Source: Ruminococcus sp. (GTDB lineage: Bacteria > Bacillota > Clostridia > Lachnospirales > Lachnospiraceae). From it: a stretch of DNA of 64,000 bases. The stretch lies in the NCBI GenBank assembly GCA_013911065.1, contig JACERV010000021.1, positions 1 to 64,000 on the forward strand, given 5' to 3'. The notes beneath the pieces were generated by a model that worked only from the letters and a program-made list of their open reading frames with translations, searched no databases and was not told the DNA's origin. Below, piece by piece: positions 8,737-17,563 of this stretch. The position numbers and the translations under genes are program-made. Numbering within the stretch: the first letter of the stretch is position 1; each line of letters opens with the position of its first letter.

Positions 8737-9897
8737 ATGTATATAAAAGGCGTGAATTTAGGCAATTGGCTGGTGCTGGAGAAATGGATGAATCCATCTT
8801 TATTTGAAGGAACTACGGCGGCAGATGAATATTATCTGCCCACGCAGCTTACAAGAGAAGTATATGAAGCACGGATTAAGATGCATCGCAGCCAGTATAT
8901 CAGTGAACGTGATTTTGTCTATATTAAATCCCTGGGCTTAAATGCAGTGAGAATTCCCGTACCCTATTTTATCTTTGGAGATTGTCCTCCTTTTATAGGA
9001 TGTGTGGAGGAGTTGGATAAGGCATTTGCCTGGGCGGAAAAATATGGATTATTAATTCTTATTGATTTACATACGGTTCCCGGAAGCCAGAATGGTTTTG
9101 ACAATGGCGGGATATCTGGTGTGTGTAAATGGGCAAAAGAGCCGGAGAGTATAGAATTTGCAATTACAGCACTGGAAAGATTGGCAAAGCGGTATGGAAA
9201 CCGTAAAGGTCTTTGGGGAATACAGATTTTAAATGAACCAATTACGGAAAAAATGTGGAAGGCTATGGATGTGCCTAACCGCTATAAGGCAGTAGATGAA
9301 GATATGGCAAAAGAAAGTGGTCCTATGACTATATCCTTTTTGAAAGATTTTTATATACAGACATATAGAAGAATAAGAAAATATCTTCCGGAAGATAAAG
9401 TAATTGTTATTCATGATGCTTTTGAAGCAAAAGAGTGGAAGAACTATATGTGTGAAGAGGAATTTGTAAATGTAGTGCTGGATATACATTTATATTTGAT
9501 GTTGGCAGAAATCGAAGGATGTGAGCAGACGGCAGCAGGATATGAACAATACATAAAGGAAAATTTCTCAAAAGAGATTGAAGAGATGAGTGAGCATTTT
9601 CCTGTTATCTGTGGTGAATGGAGTCTTTTCAACTCTGCCGGATGCGGAGAGGATACAAAGGGCGGACAGAATCCGTTAGGAAGTGAAGTGATTCAGGGAG
9701 AGCGTTTGTCGGATGAGGAAAAGAGAAATCTATACGGCAGAATTGCTAAAGCACAGTTGGCAGCCTGGGAAAAAGGCAGTGGTTATTTTTATTGGAATTA
9801 TAAACTACTTTTAGATACTGCAAATGATACAAGCTGGATTGGCTGGGATGCCTGGGATTATGGCAGATGTGTTGCAAATCAATGGATTATGTTATAA
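8737..9897 (+). CDS. GH5 family glycosidase (exo-beta-1,3-glucanase-like)
   Basis: This 386-residue TIM-barrel glycosidase has an opening (GVNLGNWLVLEKWMNPSLFEG) that matches the exo-1,3-beta-glucanase branch of GH5. The acid/base is Glu167 in the LNEP motif and the nucleophile is Glu294 in CGEW. There is no signal peptide, so it acts on imported oligosaccharides in the cytoplasm. It begins 3 bases after the GH120 stop, giving coupled translation. The neighbouring GH120 enzyme suggests a mixed or beta-linked plant or yeast glycan as the ultimate substrate. The exact linkage is inference. Confidence 0.85.
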   Translation: MYIKGVNLGNWLVLEKWMNPSLFEGTTAADEYYLPTQLTREVYEARIKMHRSQYISERDFVYIKSLGLNAVRIPVPYFIFGDCPPFIGCVEELDKAFAWAEKYGLLILIDLHTVPGSQNGFDNGGISGVCKWAKEPESIEFAITALERLAKRYGNRKGLWGIQILNEPITEKMWKAMDVPNRYKAVDEDMAKESGPMTISFLKDFYIQTYRRIRKYLPEDKVIVIHDAFEAKEWKNYMCEEEFVNVVLDIHLYLMLAEIEGCEQTAAGYEQYIKENFSKEIEEMSEHFPVICGEWSLFNSAGCGEDTKGGQNPLGSEVIQGERLSDEEKRNLYGRIAKAQLAAWEKGSGYFYWNYKLLLDTANDTSWIGWDAWDYGRCVANQWIML

Positions 9898-9902
9898 TGA
9901 AA

Positions 9903-9953
9903 TTAAGGTGAATTCAAGTGTGTCAAGGTGTACTTGGGTTCACCTTAATACCT
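9903..9953 (+). terminator. Long stem-loop between glycosidase and sensor genes
   Basis: Arms 9903-9919 and 9932-9948 pair over 17 bp (two G-U pairs) around a 12-nt loop, followed by TACCTTTTG. The U-tract is poor, so this may be a leaky terminator or a processing/stabilising stem that lowers sensor and regulator expression relative to the transporter and hydrolases. It also shows that the kinase must start downstream of it. Confidence 0.6.
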
Positions 9954-9971
9954 TTTGACATGGAGAGAAGA

Positions 9972-11591
9972 ATGAGAAAAAAGGCACACCGGCAAATGAC
10001 GTTTGATAAAAAGATGACTTATTTTATAACAAAAGCATTGATTATTTCTACGGTTCTTATTGTAACGGTTTCAGCAGTCTCTACTATGATTTCGCTTATT
10101 AATAAGTCTGCCCGGATGGCGATGAAAGAAGTAGATACTATGGCAGCTAATACGGAAGACAGTTTTACCCAGTATTATGATTTGATATGGTCTATCAATC
10201 TGAATGAGCACATTCAAAGATATTTAAAAGAAAATGACAAAGAGCAGCAGACTATAAAGAACGCTTACAGTGTTTTGGACAATATATGTAATATGAATAA
10301 AAACTTGAATTTTATCTCAGTTGTAAGAGAGGATGAGAGAGATTTTCTTATAAAAGGGAACGCGATTCCCAACTGGCTTCCTGATTATAAGGGGAAGATA
10401 AAGGAAGATTATAACAATAGCATCAGTATGAGGAACAATGTAGTCAGGATGGTTTATTCCAATACCTATGGACGAGGAGGGGAGTATAGCCTTAGTATTT
10501 ATTATCCTCTCTATTCCAATTCTGTGATTGGACAAAGGCTGGGGACATTGTGCATTAACGTGAAGGACTCTAATTTAAACCAGTTAATGAACAGAGAAAG
10601 TCCCAGTGAAAACTTTACGGTAAATACTTATTTTGTTCATGAAGAAGGAAAGATCATTGTGCCGGCCGGTGAAAAAGAGATGGGAATGGAATTTGAAGAA
10701 ATGAAATTCCGGGATGCTAAGGAGGGGGAATTAATTAGTAACACGGGCCTGGCTATTTATGAGAAGCTTACGGGCTGGGATTTCTATTATGTGACACATA
10801 TTGGGTGGTGGGATTTGGCAAAGGATAGCCTGGGGACAGTTGTAATATTGCTGCTGCTTCTCTGTGTGCTGCTCGTATTTTTCACAAAAAATGCGAAACA
10901 AATTGTAGAACAGCAAGAACAAATGAATCAAATCCGGCTGGATGCGCTTCACTCTCAGATACAGCCACATTTTTTGTATAATACGTTGGATTGTATCCAT
11001 TGGCAGGCTGTTGTGAGCGGGGACTCGGAGATTTCCAATATGGTAAAGGCTCTTGCTACATATTATCGTATATGTTTAAGTAAAGGAAAGGATATCATTA
11101 CGCTTCACCAGGAGCTGGACTATGTGAAAAGCTATTTATATATACAAAGAATGAGATATGGTGAAGTTTTAAATTATGAAATCATAGCAGAAGAGGGGCT
11201 GGGGAATACAGCAATTCCAAAGCTGACACTGCAGCCCTTAGTTGAAAATGCGATCTACCATGGTATAAAGTCTGCGGGAGGACAAGAAGGGCATATTGTA
11301 ATTAGAGTCTCAGAGATTTCTTCTGATATTGCAATTTTCGTGGAGGACGACGGGGCAGGAATGTCTCAGGATAAAGTTGAGGAAATGAACCGGCTGGTAA
11401 AAATATTTGATGAACAGTTTGGGTATGGCGTAAGAAATGTAAATCGCAGAATTCAGTTGTTTTGTGGAGAGAATTATGGTTTGACTTATATGAAAAATCA
11501 GAAGGGCGGCATTACTGTAAGAGTACTAATTCCTAAGATACAGCAAAGTGGCGGGGAGGGTTCACATGATGCAGGCATTGATAGTAGATGA
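9972..11591 (+). CDS. YesM/LytS-type sensor histidine kinase
   Basis: This 539-residue membrane sensor has a first helix near residues 20-43, an extracellular sensor domain of about 240 residues, and a second helix near 289-306. The kinase core holds the QPHFLYNTL phosphoacceptor box (His about 332), an N-box (PLVENAIYHGI) and a G-box (VEDDGAGM). The start was set at 9972 because GGAGAG precedes it and upstream in-frame starts fall in or beside the 9903-9948 hairpin. It partners the response regulator, whose gene overlaps its 3' end by 26 bases, and probably senses the sugar imported by the adjacent transporter. Confidence 0.92.
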   Translation: MRKKAHRQMTFDKKMTYFITKALIISTVLIVTVSAVSTMISLINKSARMAMKEVDTMAANTEDSFTQYYDLIWSINLNEHIQRYLKENDKEQQTIKNAYSVLDNICNMNKNLNFISVVREDERDFLIKGNAIPNWLPDYKGKIKEDYNNSISMRNNVVRMVYSNTYGRGGEYSLSIYYPLYSNSVIGQRLGTLCINVKDSNLNQLMNRESPSENFTVNTYFVHEEGKIIVPAGEKEMGMEFEEMKFRDAKEGELISNTGLAIYEKLTGWDFYYVTHIGWWDLAKDSLGTVVILLLLLCVLLVFFTKNAKQIVEQQEQMNQIRLDALHSQIQPHFLYNTLDCIHWQAVVSGDSEISNMVKALATYYRICLSKGKDIITLHQELDYVKSYLYIQRMRYGEVLNYEIIAEEGLGNTAIPKLTLQPLVENAIYHGIKSAGGQEGHIVIRVSEISSDIAIFVEDDGAGMSQDKVEEMNRLVKIFDEQFGYGVRNVNRRIQLFCGENYGLTYMKNQKGGITVRVLIPKIQQSGGEGSHDAGIDSR

Positions 11592-13140
11592 TGAACGAAT
11601 GATTCGAATGGGAATCTGCACTGCAATCCCCTGGAATATATTGGGGTTTGAGAAAGTATTTTCAGCGGAATCAGGGAAAGAAGCACTTGCATTATTAAGT
11701 CAGGAAAATATTAATGTTATGATTACGGATATCAAAATGACGGGAATGACAGGAATAGAACTTATTAGCGAGATAAGAAAGATAAAGGAAGATATTCGTA
11801 TTATTGTGTTGACGGGATATGATGAATTTGATTATGCAAGAGAATGTATACGAATGCAGGTGCAGGACTTTTTATTAAAACCGGTGGATGAGGAGGTTTT
11901 AATAGACTCTATCAGAAAACAAGTTCAGATAGTGAGAAGCAGGAGAAAAATAAAGGAAGAGCAGTTTCATGTAAGCAGGATTTCCGGAATTTCTGAGCAA
12001 ATGTGTCTTGAATCATGGATGAGAACCCTTGTCTTAAATAAGGGAACAACAGAAATTATAGATAAGATATGTAATAAATATCATTATGCAAGACAGGCGA
12101 GGATGCGGATTGCCATACTGATATCTTCTGTTTGTCCAAATGGTGTCAGTGAAGGGGAAAGTGACTTCTTATTACGGCTTACAATTAAAAATATTTTAAT
12201 CGGGTACCTGGATGCTGAAAAACAAGGAATTACTTTTGAAGATGACGAAGGCAGGATTGTACTTGCATTATTTGAAGGCGAAAAAAGTGATGAATTGGAA
12301 AATTGCATAGACACCTTTACGAAACTGATCCAGGAGGAATGTAATGTCCGTATTAGAATTGTTATGGGAAGCGTGGTGGAGGGCTTTGAAAAGGCAGCGA
12401 TTTCCTTTAATGATGCTATGTATCTGTGGAATGAAGAAAAAAACGAGTACAAGACATTAATTGAGCACAAGGGGAAAAAGGGGCAGTTAGATATGTTCCG
12501 TGAAGTTTATGCTGAGCTTAAAAATAGCCTGAACTCCAATATTGGAAATACAGAGAGGCTGCTCAGGATTTTTGATTCTTTCTGTGGGGCTACCAATTCT
12601 TATAACATTACGGATCAGTATGTAAGCCGATGCTGTTTTGAAATCGCATCATCTGTTTATTTTAATTATGTGGTGGAATCAGGAGAAAATGCAGACAGTA
12701 AGTTAAATTCCCTTTTGACTGCGCTGCTTAATGCAGACAGGGATGAGAACTATAAAATTACAAAAGCATTTTTGGAAAACCTCCTTGAAGGGGAGGGGGA
12801 TGATGGGCATGAACTGGTTCTTCAGGTAAAGAGATACATTAATGAACATTTGACAGATGATGTAACAGTAGCAGGAATTGCCCAATATTTTTATTTAAGC
12901 CCCAATTACTTTTCAAGATTATTTAAGCGGGTTACTAATGAAGGCTGTAATGAGTATATTGTGCGCAAACGGATTGAAAAAGCAAAGTATATTTTAGCAG
13001 CTACTAATATAAAGATAGGAAAGATAGCTGGGGACGTGGGATACCGGGACAGTAATTACTTCTCCCTTGCATTTAAGAAACATACAGGAATGTCTCCCCA
13101 GCAGTACAGGGAGAGTGTCCGCAAAATGGAGGCGTTATGA
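11566..13140 (+). CDS. YesN-type response regulator with AraC DNA-binding domain
   Basis: This 524-residue protein has an N-terminal receiver domain (phosphoacceptor Asp55 in MITDIKM, Lys in FLLKPVDEE), a long middle region of about 270 residues, and a C-terminal AraC/XylS helix-turn-helix pair (DVTVAGIAQYFYLSPNYFSRLFK and KIGKIAGDVGYRDSNYFSLAFK). The ATG at 11566 follows GGGGAGGG, overlapping the kinase stop. It should be phosphorylated by the adjacent kinase and activate the operon at 3600, the usual arrangement for such pairs. The next gene overlaps its stop by 4 bases. Confidence 0.93.
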   Translation: MMQALIVDDERMIRMGICTAIPWNILGFEKVFSAESGKEALALLSQENINVMITDIKMTGMTGIELISEIRKIKEDIRIIVLTGYDEFDYARECIRMQVQDFLLKPVDEEVLIDSIRKQVQIVRSRRKIKEEQFHVSRISGISEQMCLESWMRTLVLNKGTTEIIDKICNKYHYARQARMRIAILISSVCPNGVSEGESDFLLRLTIKNILIGYLDAEKQGITFEDDEGRIVLALFEGEKSDELENCIDTFTKLIQEECNVRIRIVMGSVVEGFEKAAISFNDAMYLWNEEKNEYKTLIEHKGKKGQLDMFREVYAELKNSLNSNIGNTERLLRIFDSFCGATNSYNITDQYVSRCCFEIASSVYFNYVVESGENADSKLNSLLTALLNADRDENYKITKAFLENLLEGEGDDGHELVLQVKRYINEHLTDDVTVAGIAQYFYLSPNYFSRLFKRVTNEGCNEYIVRKRIEKAKYILAATNIKIGKIAGDVGYRDSNYFSLAFKKHTGMSPQQYRESVRKMEAL

Positions 13141-14057
13141 AATCAAAGAGTTTTGTTGGTAAAATAATAGTATTTTTGATAATTGTGTTGTCTTTAAGTG
13201 GCTGCGGAGAGAAAAAAGAAAAACTGGAAAAGTATTCCAACCCGGTTTTTATTGCCGAAGGAATCCGCAGAGTATCTATGGAGAAGAATGGGAAGACAGT
13301 TTTAGATATTGCATATGAACCAAAAGAATATGAGAGTTCTTATGAGTATTGGAAAATACACGAACCTTATGGAGCGGAAGCTGTTATTGATACAGAAACA
13401 ATGCTGGAATTTTATCGTAAGCTGGAAAAATTAGATAAGAGAGTGGTAAGTGAATACCCTGCTGGTACGGTGGAAGAACTTAAGAAGGCAAAATCAAAGA
13501 TTACGTTGGAGTATTGCAGGGCGGACAAGGAAGAAAGCAATTCCTATGAGGAAAATGCAGACAGTATAGCCACACTTTTAATTAGCGGCGGGATAAAGGA
13601 CGGATTCTATTATGCTGCCTATGAGGAGGACCTTGGGACAATCTACCAAGTTCCAGAAAGTGATATAGATGAAATTTTAAAAATAAATACATTTAATCTC
13701 ATACTAAAAATCAGTACAGTCGTCCCCGTGAATACGGTGGCGCAAGTAATTATGGATGCAGATGGGGAGACATATAAATGGGATCCTGAGAAAGAAAAGG
13801 ACTCTGCGCTGTATCAGGAGCTGCAAGGTATTTTAATCAAGGAGGAAATAAAAACAAAAAAGCAAAATGAAGGTGAAGCGCTGCTGAAAATTCAATTTGT
13901 AAGAAACAAAAAAGAGATGCCGGACATGATACTTGAGTACCGTTCCTATGATGACGTGTATGCGTCCGTATCGGTAAATGGAAAAGAAAACTTCCTGGTG
14001 GATAAGAAGGAAGTAGAGTTTTTGAAAGAAAAAATAAAACTGTATGGTAAGAAATAG
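13137..14057 (+). CDS. Lipoprotein of unknown function, co-transcribed with two-component genes
   Basis: This 306-residue protein has a signal peptide ending in a lipobox (LSLSGC, Cys23), so it should be an exported lipid-anchored protein. I do not recognise a family. The body is rich in Lys and Glu with mixed alpha/beta character and no membrane segments after the signal. Its ATG overlaps the response-regulator stop (ATGA), so translation is coupled. The context suggests an accessory to the sugar sensor or transporter, for example a ligand-presenting or envelope-sensing partner, but this is only inferred from position. Confidence 0.75.
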   Translation: MKSKSFVGKIIVFLIIVLSLSGCGEKKEKLEKYSNPVFIAEGIRRVSMEKNGKTVLDIAYEPKEYESSYEYWKIHEPYGAEAVIDTETMLEFYRKLEKLDKRVVSEYPAGTVEELKKAKSKITLEYCRADKEESNSYEENADSIATLLISGGIKDGFYYAAYEEDLGTIYQVPESDIDEILKINTFNLILKISTVVPVNTVAQVIMDADGETYKWDPEKEKDSALYQELQGILIKEEIKTKKQNEGEALLKIQFVRNKKEMPDMILEYRSYDDVYASVSVNGKENFLVDKKEVEFLKEKIKLYGKK

Positions 14058-14205
14058 TTGCATAACAGCGTTTAAATGCAGGCATAGAAAGTGCTTGCAT
14101 TTTTTATATAAATCAAGTAAGATACAAGTATTCTGATAAGTCCCATTCATCATCAATTCTGATAAGTATTCCAATGAATAAGTAAAAACTGCAGAAAGGA
14201 GTATA

Positions 14206-14919
14206 TTGATTACAGAGAAAAAATATGAAGTTCTCAGGTTTATAGAGCATGACGGAAAGTGCCGTGTTGTAATGGACTGCGCCTTTGGCAGGCTTCTGGT
14301 GCACAGGCTGAATGACAGCAGAGGCATTACGAAAGAAATTATATTCAAGTGGTTTGCTCTGCTGACCGGAGAACTGGAAAAATACCATAGATGCAAGAGG
14401 GAACAGTGTTACCGGTACCTGAATCCTTACAGTATTCTTGTTACAGAGGAGGAGAAAATATTGCTTCTTGATCTGAACGCCCAAAGTAATGGATTTGTTC
14501 TGAGAAATATGCAGAAGCCGGCTATGCGGGAGCATTTCGTCAAACCCGTTATCCATATCAGAGAGAGTACAAGAATATCCCTGGACTTCTATGGTTTAGG
14601 CAAAACAATACAATTTATATTGGCACGTACCGAAGATAACATCTCACTTTCTAAAATAGAGGAATACCTTTTGTCTGGAGTTATAGAAAAATGTTTGGGT
14701 GAAAACCCGAAGAAAAAATATGACAATCTGAAGCAAGTCCAAAAAGAATTACCTAAAATATATCGTAAAAAATGTGAAAAGCAGAAAAGGAAGACAATAC
14801 TTATTATGCTGGCTATTGTACTATTGCTTCTGGCAATCTGTTTCGGAAAAACCGCTGCGGATACAAGATGGGCAGCAGGAGGGGACAAAGAAGCAATTGA
14901 ATTTATAGTCAGAATGTGA
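14206..14919 (+). CDS. Membrane-anchored protein-kinase-like protein, probable pseudokinase
   Basis: This 237-residue protein starts with TTG behind a strong GAAAGGAG site. Residues about 60-170 resemble the C-lobe of Hanks kinases. The catalytic loop equivalent reads LNPYSILVTEEEKILLLDLNAQ, where HRD is absent and DFG is replaced by DLN, and ISLDFYGLGKTIQFIL matches the SDIYSLG helix. An N-lobe with a glycine-rich loop is not evident. A Lys/Arg-rich stretch precedes one transmembrane helix (about 200-217), leaving a short tail outside. Catalysis is unlikely; a scaffold or sensing role is possible. The kinase relation is my motif reading, not a search result. Confidence 0.55.
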   Translation: MITEKKYEVLRFIEHDGKCRVVMDCAFGRLLVHRLNDSRGITKEIIFKWFALLTGELEKYHRCKREQCYRYLNPYSILVTEEEKILLLDLNAQSNGFVLRNMQKPAMREHFVKPVIHIRESTRISLDFYGLGKTIQFILARTEDNISLSKIEEYLLSGVIEKCLGENPKKKYDNLKQVQKELPKIYRKKCEKQKRKTILIMLAIVLLLLAICFGKTAADTRWAAGGDKEAIEFIVRM

Positions 14920-14933
14920 TTGGGAGTTAGAAG

Positions 14934-15014
14934 ATGATGAAGGATTTATCGGAAATCATCCTTAAAAAGGGAGGATGCCGGGTAACCCTTTTGGATTCCC
15001 GGCATGTATTATGA
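14934..15014 (+). CDS. Possible 26-residue small ORF
   Basis: GGGAG lies about 7 bases before an ATG that opens a 26-codon frame (MMKDLSEIILKKGGCRVTLL and onward) ending TGA at 15012. The same stretch holds two stem-loops (AAGGAT/ATCCTT and, at 14975-15005, ATGCCGGG/CCCGGCAT) and could instead be the untranslated 3' end of the pseudokinase gene. I do not recognise a family, and coding status is uncertain. Confidence 0.2.
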   Translation: MMKDLSEIILKKGGCRVTLLDSRHVL

Positions 15015-15177
15015 AAAAGTTTATTCAAATAGTATTACACCTGTTGTCTATTGTAAGTATCAAATGATTTTGTTCTTCATTTGATATACTTAGTATATTC
15101 AATAGAAATGAAGAAAGCATGAGTAAAAGATGAAAGTTTTTTAAATGATAAATGAACAAATTATGAACAAAAGTCTA

Positions 15178-16443
15178 TTATGGCCAGATGGCCCTTGCCT
15201 TTTTGGCTTCTACCACTCGCTTTACTGCAATTAGATAAGCTCCTGTACGCAGTGTTGCACACTGGTGGATAGCAATATCCCAAACAGCTTCAAAGGCTGA
15301 ATCCATAATGGTTTTAAGCTTTTCATTTACGGTTTCTTCTGTCCAGATTACAGATTGGATATTCTGTACCCATTCAAAGTAAGAGACGACAACACCACCT
15401 GCGTTTGCCAGAATATCGGGAACGACTGTAATGCCTTTGTCCCTTAATATATCATCAGCTTCAGCGGTAATTGGACCGTTGGCGGCCTCTACGATGATGC
15501 TGGCCCTGATGTTATCGGCATTTGAAGTATTAATCTGGTTTTCTAATGCGGCGGGAACAAGTACCTTTACATCCAGTTCAAGCAATTCTTTGTTGGAAAT
15601 GTGTACGGAGCCTTCTTCGGTATAGTCTTTCAGCAGGTTTCTTCGGTCGTTTGATAAGAAATCAAGTATGTCAGGGATATGAAGTCCTTCTGGATTATAG
15701 ATTCCGCCGGATACATCACTGACAGCAACTACTTTCATTCCTTCCTGGTCAAACAGCTTGGCTGTAATACTTCCTACATTTCCCATGCCCTGGATAGCTG
15801 CTGTTACTCCTGCAGGATCAAGATTAAGTTTGCTGAGTATATTTTGGGTTGTGAATAAGACACCGCGCCCTGTCGCTTCCTTTCGGCCAAGAGCTCCGCC
15901 TAACTCCAGAGGTTTACCTGTGACAACACCATGTACACAGTGTCCTTTCAGCATGCTGTAGGTGTCCATCATCCATCCCATTACTGCCGCATTCGTTCCT
16001 ACATCGGGAGCAGGAATGTCCTGTTCAGGCCCAATCAATGGAGCAATTGCTGCTGTGAATCTTCTTGTGATAGCCCGGAGTTCATTTTCTGATAATTGGT
16101 TCGGATCACACACAACGCCGCCCTTACCGCCGCCGTAAGGGATGTTTACAACGGCACACTTAAATGTCATCCATGCAGCCAGAGCTTTTACTTCGTCCGG
16201 GTTTACATTTGGGTGGAAACGGATTCCCCCTTTAGCCGGTCCCCTGGAAGTGGAATGCTGTATGCGGTAACCCTCGAAGACATGTGTTGTTCCGTCATCC
16301 ATCCGCACCGGGACTGCTACCTTTAGTTCCCTCTCAGGAAATTTGATTGCTTCAATGTCGCTGTCTGAGTAACCTAAAATATCTGCAGCCTCTTTTACCA
16401 CCTTTAGTACGTTGTCATAAGGATTATACTGCTGTCCCATCAT
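15178..16443 (-). CDS. gdhA: Glutamate dehydrogenase (Glu/Leu/Phe/Val family)
   Basis: This 421-residue hexameric-type enzyme interconverts glutamate and 2-oxoglutarate plus ammonia. The substrate domain contains STSRGPAKGGIRFHP and the catalytic-lysine motif MTFKCAVVNIPYGGGKGG. The Rossmann domain begins near AIQGMGNVGS, and the C-terminal part has ILANAGGVVVSYFEWVQN. The length is that of the roughly 420-residue Firmicutes class. AAGGAG precedes the first of two ATGs. The gene follows the truncated aminotransferase by 17 bases, so the two are one transcript for amino-acid nitrogen metabolism. Confidence 0.96.
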   Translation of the reverse strand: MMGQQYNPYDNVLKVVKEAADILGYSDSDIEAIKFPERELKVAVPVRMDDGTTHVFEGYRIQHSTSRGPAKGGIRFHPNVNPDEVKALAAWMTFKCAVVNIPYGGGKGGVVCDPNQLSENELRAITRRFTAAIAPLIGPEQDIPAPDVGTNAAVMGWMMDTYSMLKGHCVHGVVTGKPLELGGALGRKEATGRGVLFTTQNILSKLNLDPAGVTAAIQGMGNVGSITAKLFDQEGMKVVAVSDVSGGIYNPEGLHIPDILDFLSNDRRNLLKDYTEEGSVHISNKELLELDVKVLVPAALENQINTSNADNIRASIIVEAANGPITAEADDILRDKGITVVPDILANAGGVVVSYFEWVQNIQSVIWTEETVNEKLKTIMDSAFEAVWDIAIHQCATLRTGAYLIAVKRVVEAKKARAIWP

Positions 16444-16460
16444 AAATGCTCCTTTACATT

Positions 16461-17444
16461 TTATTTTGTTTTATTTTTTAATATTTTTTCTATTCCTGCC
16501 ATTTTTTTCATATGGTGCAAGATATTCTCAGGTGTTTTGAAAAATTGCACATGGCGCAGCTGGTTCAGTTTGTCATGTCCGATAGTCTGCGCGGACATAT
16601 GTTTCTTCAATTCTGTTATATTTTCCGTACCGGAAGCAACTAATGCAACTCCAGCTCCGGGAAAGCTGATTTTAGAGGTAGAGAAAAAATAATATACCCT
16701 ATTTGGATTTCCATGTTTCTCACATTCTTTTATAATGTTTTTTAAAGGAACCTCTTTAGAAATATGATGGATACCATATGCATTGTCCCAAAAAATCCGG
16801 AAATCTTTCGAGGCGGTTTCCATGGAAGCTAACTGTTCCACCACTTCTTCGCTGTAGCAGACACCCTGCGGGTTGGAGTGAAGCGGTACACACCAAATCC
16901 CTTTCACGGATTTATCCTCCAGTACAAGCTTTTTCACAAGCGCCATGTCAGGCCCGTCTTCTCCTAAAGGGATGGGAATCATTTCTATGCCCAGTTCCTC
17001 ACAAATTGTAAAATGCCGGTCATATCCGGGGACAGGACATAAAAATTTAACGGGTGTATTGCAATATTTATGATATAGCCATGGTTTGCTGCCTCCTGTG
17101 CCAAAAAGGCATAAGAAGCTGATGATATCAAACATCATATTTAGACTGGAATTGCCGCCAATAATAATCTGTCCCGGAGGAATATCCAGGAGTCTTCCAA
17201 AGAGTTCCCTGCATTCAGGAATGCCTTCAAGAATGCCGTAGTTTCGGGCATCTGTTCCATCAGCAAGTGTGTAGTTTTCCACTTTTTCTAAAAGCCCGTT
17301 GGAAAGATTCAACTGGGTGGCAGCCGGTTTGCCCCTGGCCATGTTCAGCTTTAGCTTTTGTGCCTGTGCCTCCTTATATTGGGTTTTAAGCTGACTCAAA
17401 AGAGCGGTTAATTGATTTTCTGAATAATCTGCAATTGGCTTCAT
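16461..17444 (-). CDS. C-terminally truncated aspartate-type aminotransferase
   Basis: This fold-type I PLP enzyme resembles the aspartate aminotransferase family that is usually about 430 residues; here it has 327. The large domain is intact (KLNMARGKPAATQL, GGNSSLNMM, WDNAYGIHH). The PLP lysine is Lys258 in the STSKISFPGAG motif, and QLRHVQFFKTPENI precedes a low-complexity end. Roughly 100 residues of the small domain, which normally bears a substrate-carboxylate arginine, are missing, and no matching reading frame follows because gdhA starts 17 bases later. The start was chosen at the ATG behind AGGAGG. It may be inactive, or cryptic in function. Confidence 0.8.
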   Translation of the reverse strand: MKPIADYSENQLTALLSQLKTQYKEAQAQKLKLNMARGKPAATQLNLSNGLLEKVENYTLADGTDARNYGILEGIPECRELFGRLLDIPPGQIIIGGNSSLNMMFDIISFLCLFGTGGSKPWLYHKYCNTPVKFLCPVPGYDRHFTICEELGIEMIPIPLGEDGPDMALVKKLVLEDKSVKGIWCVPLHSNPQGVCYSEEVVEQLASMETASKDFRIFWDNAYGIHHISKEVPLKNIIKECEKHGNPNRVYYFFSTSKISFPGAGVALVASGTENITELKKHMSAQTIGHDKLNQLRHVQFFKTPENILHHMKKMAGIEKILKNKTK

Positions 17445-17563
17445 AAATATCCTCCTTGTAAAAGTAGCTTTATTCTTGCTTTTATTATAGAAGTGTTCTA
17501 GAATGAAAAACAAATACTTATATTTATATAGTAATTATAACCAGATGATTATGGGGGTACGGC

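Noticed and set aside
9918..9971. N-terminal extension of the sensor kinase to a GTG at 9918
   Set aside because: That start lies inside the first arm of a 17-bp hairpin and has no ribosome site, while GGAGAG precedes the ATG at 9972.
13833..14396. Long minus-strand frames between the lipoprotein and pseudokinase genes
   Set aside because: They overlap both genes on the other strand and show no ribosome site or recognisable motif.
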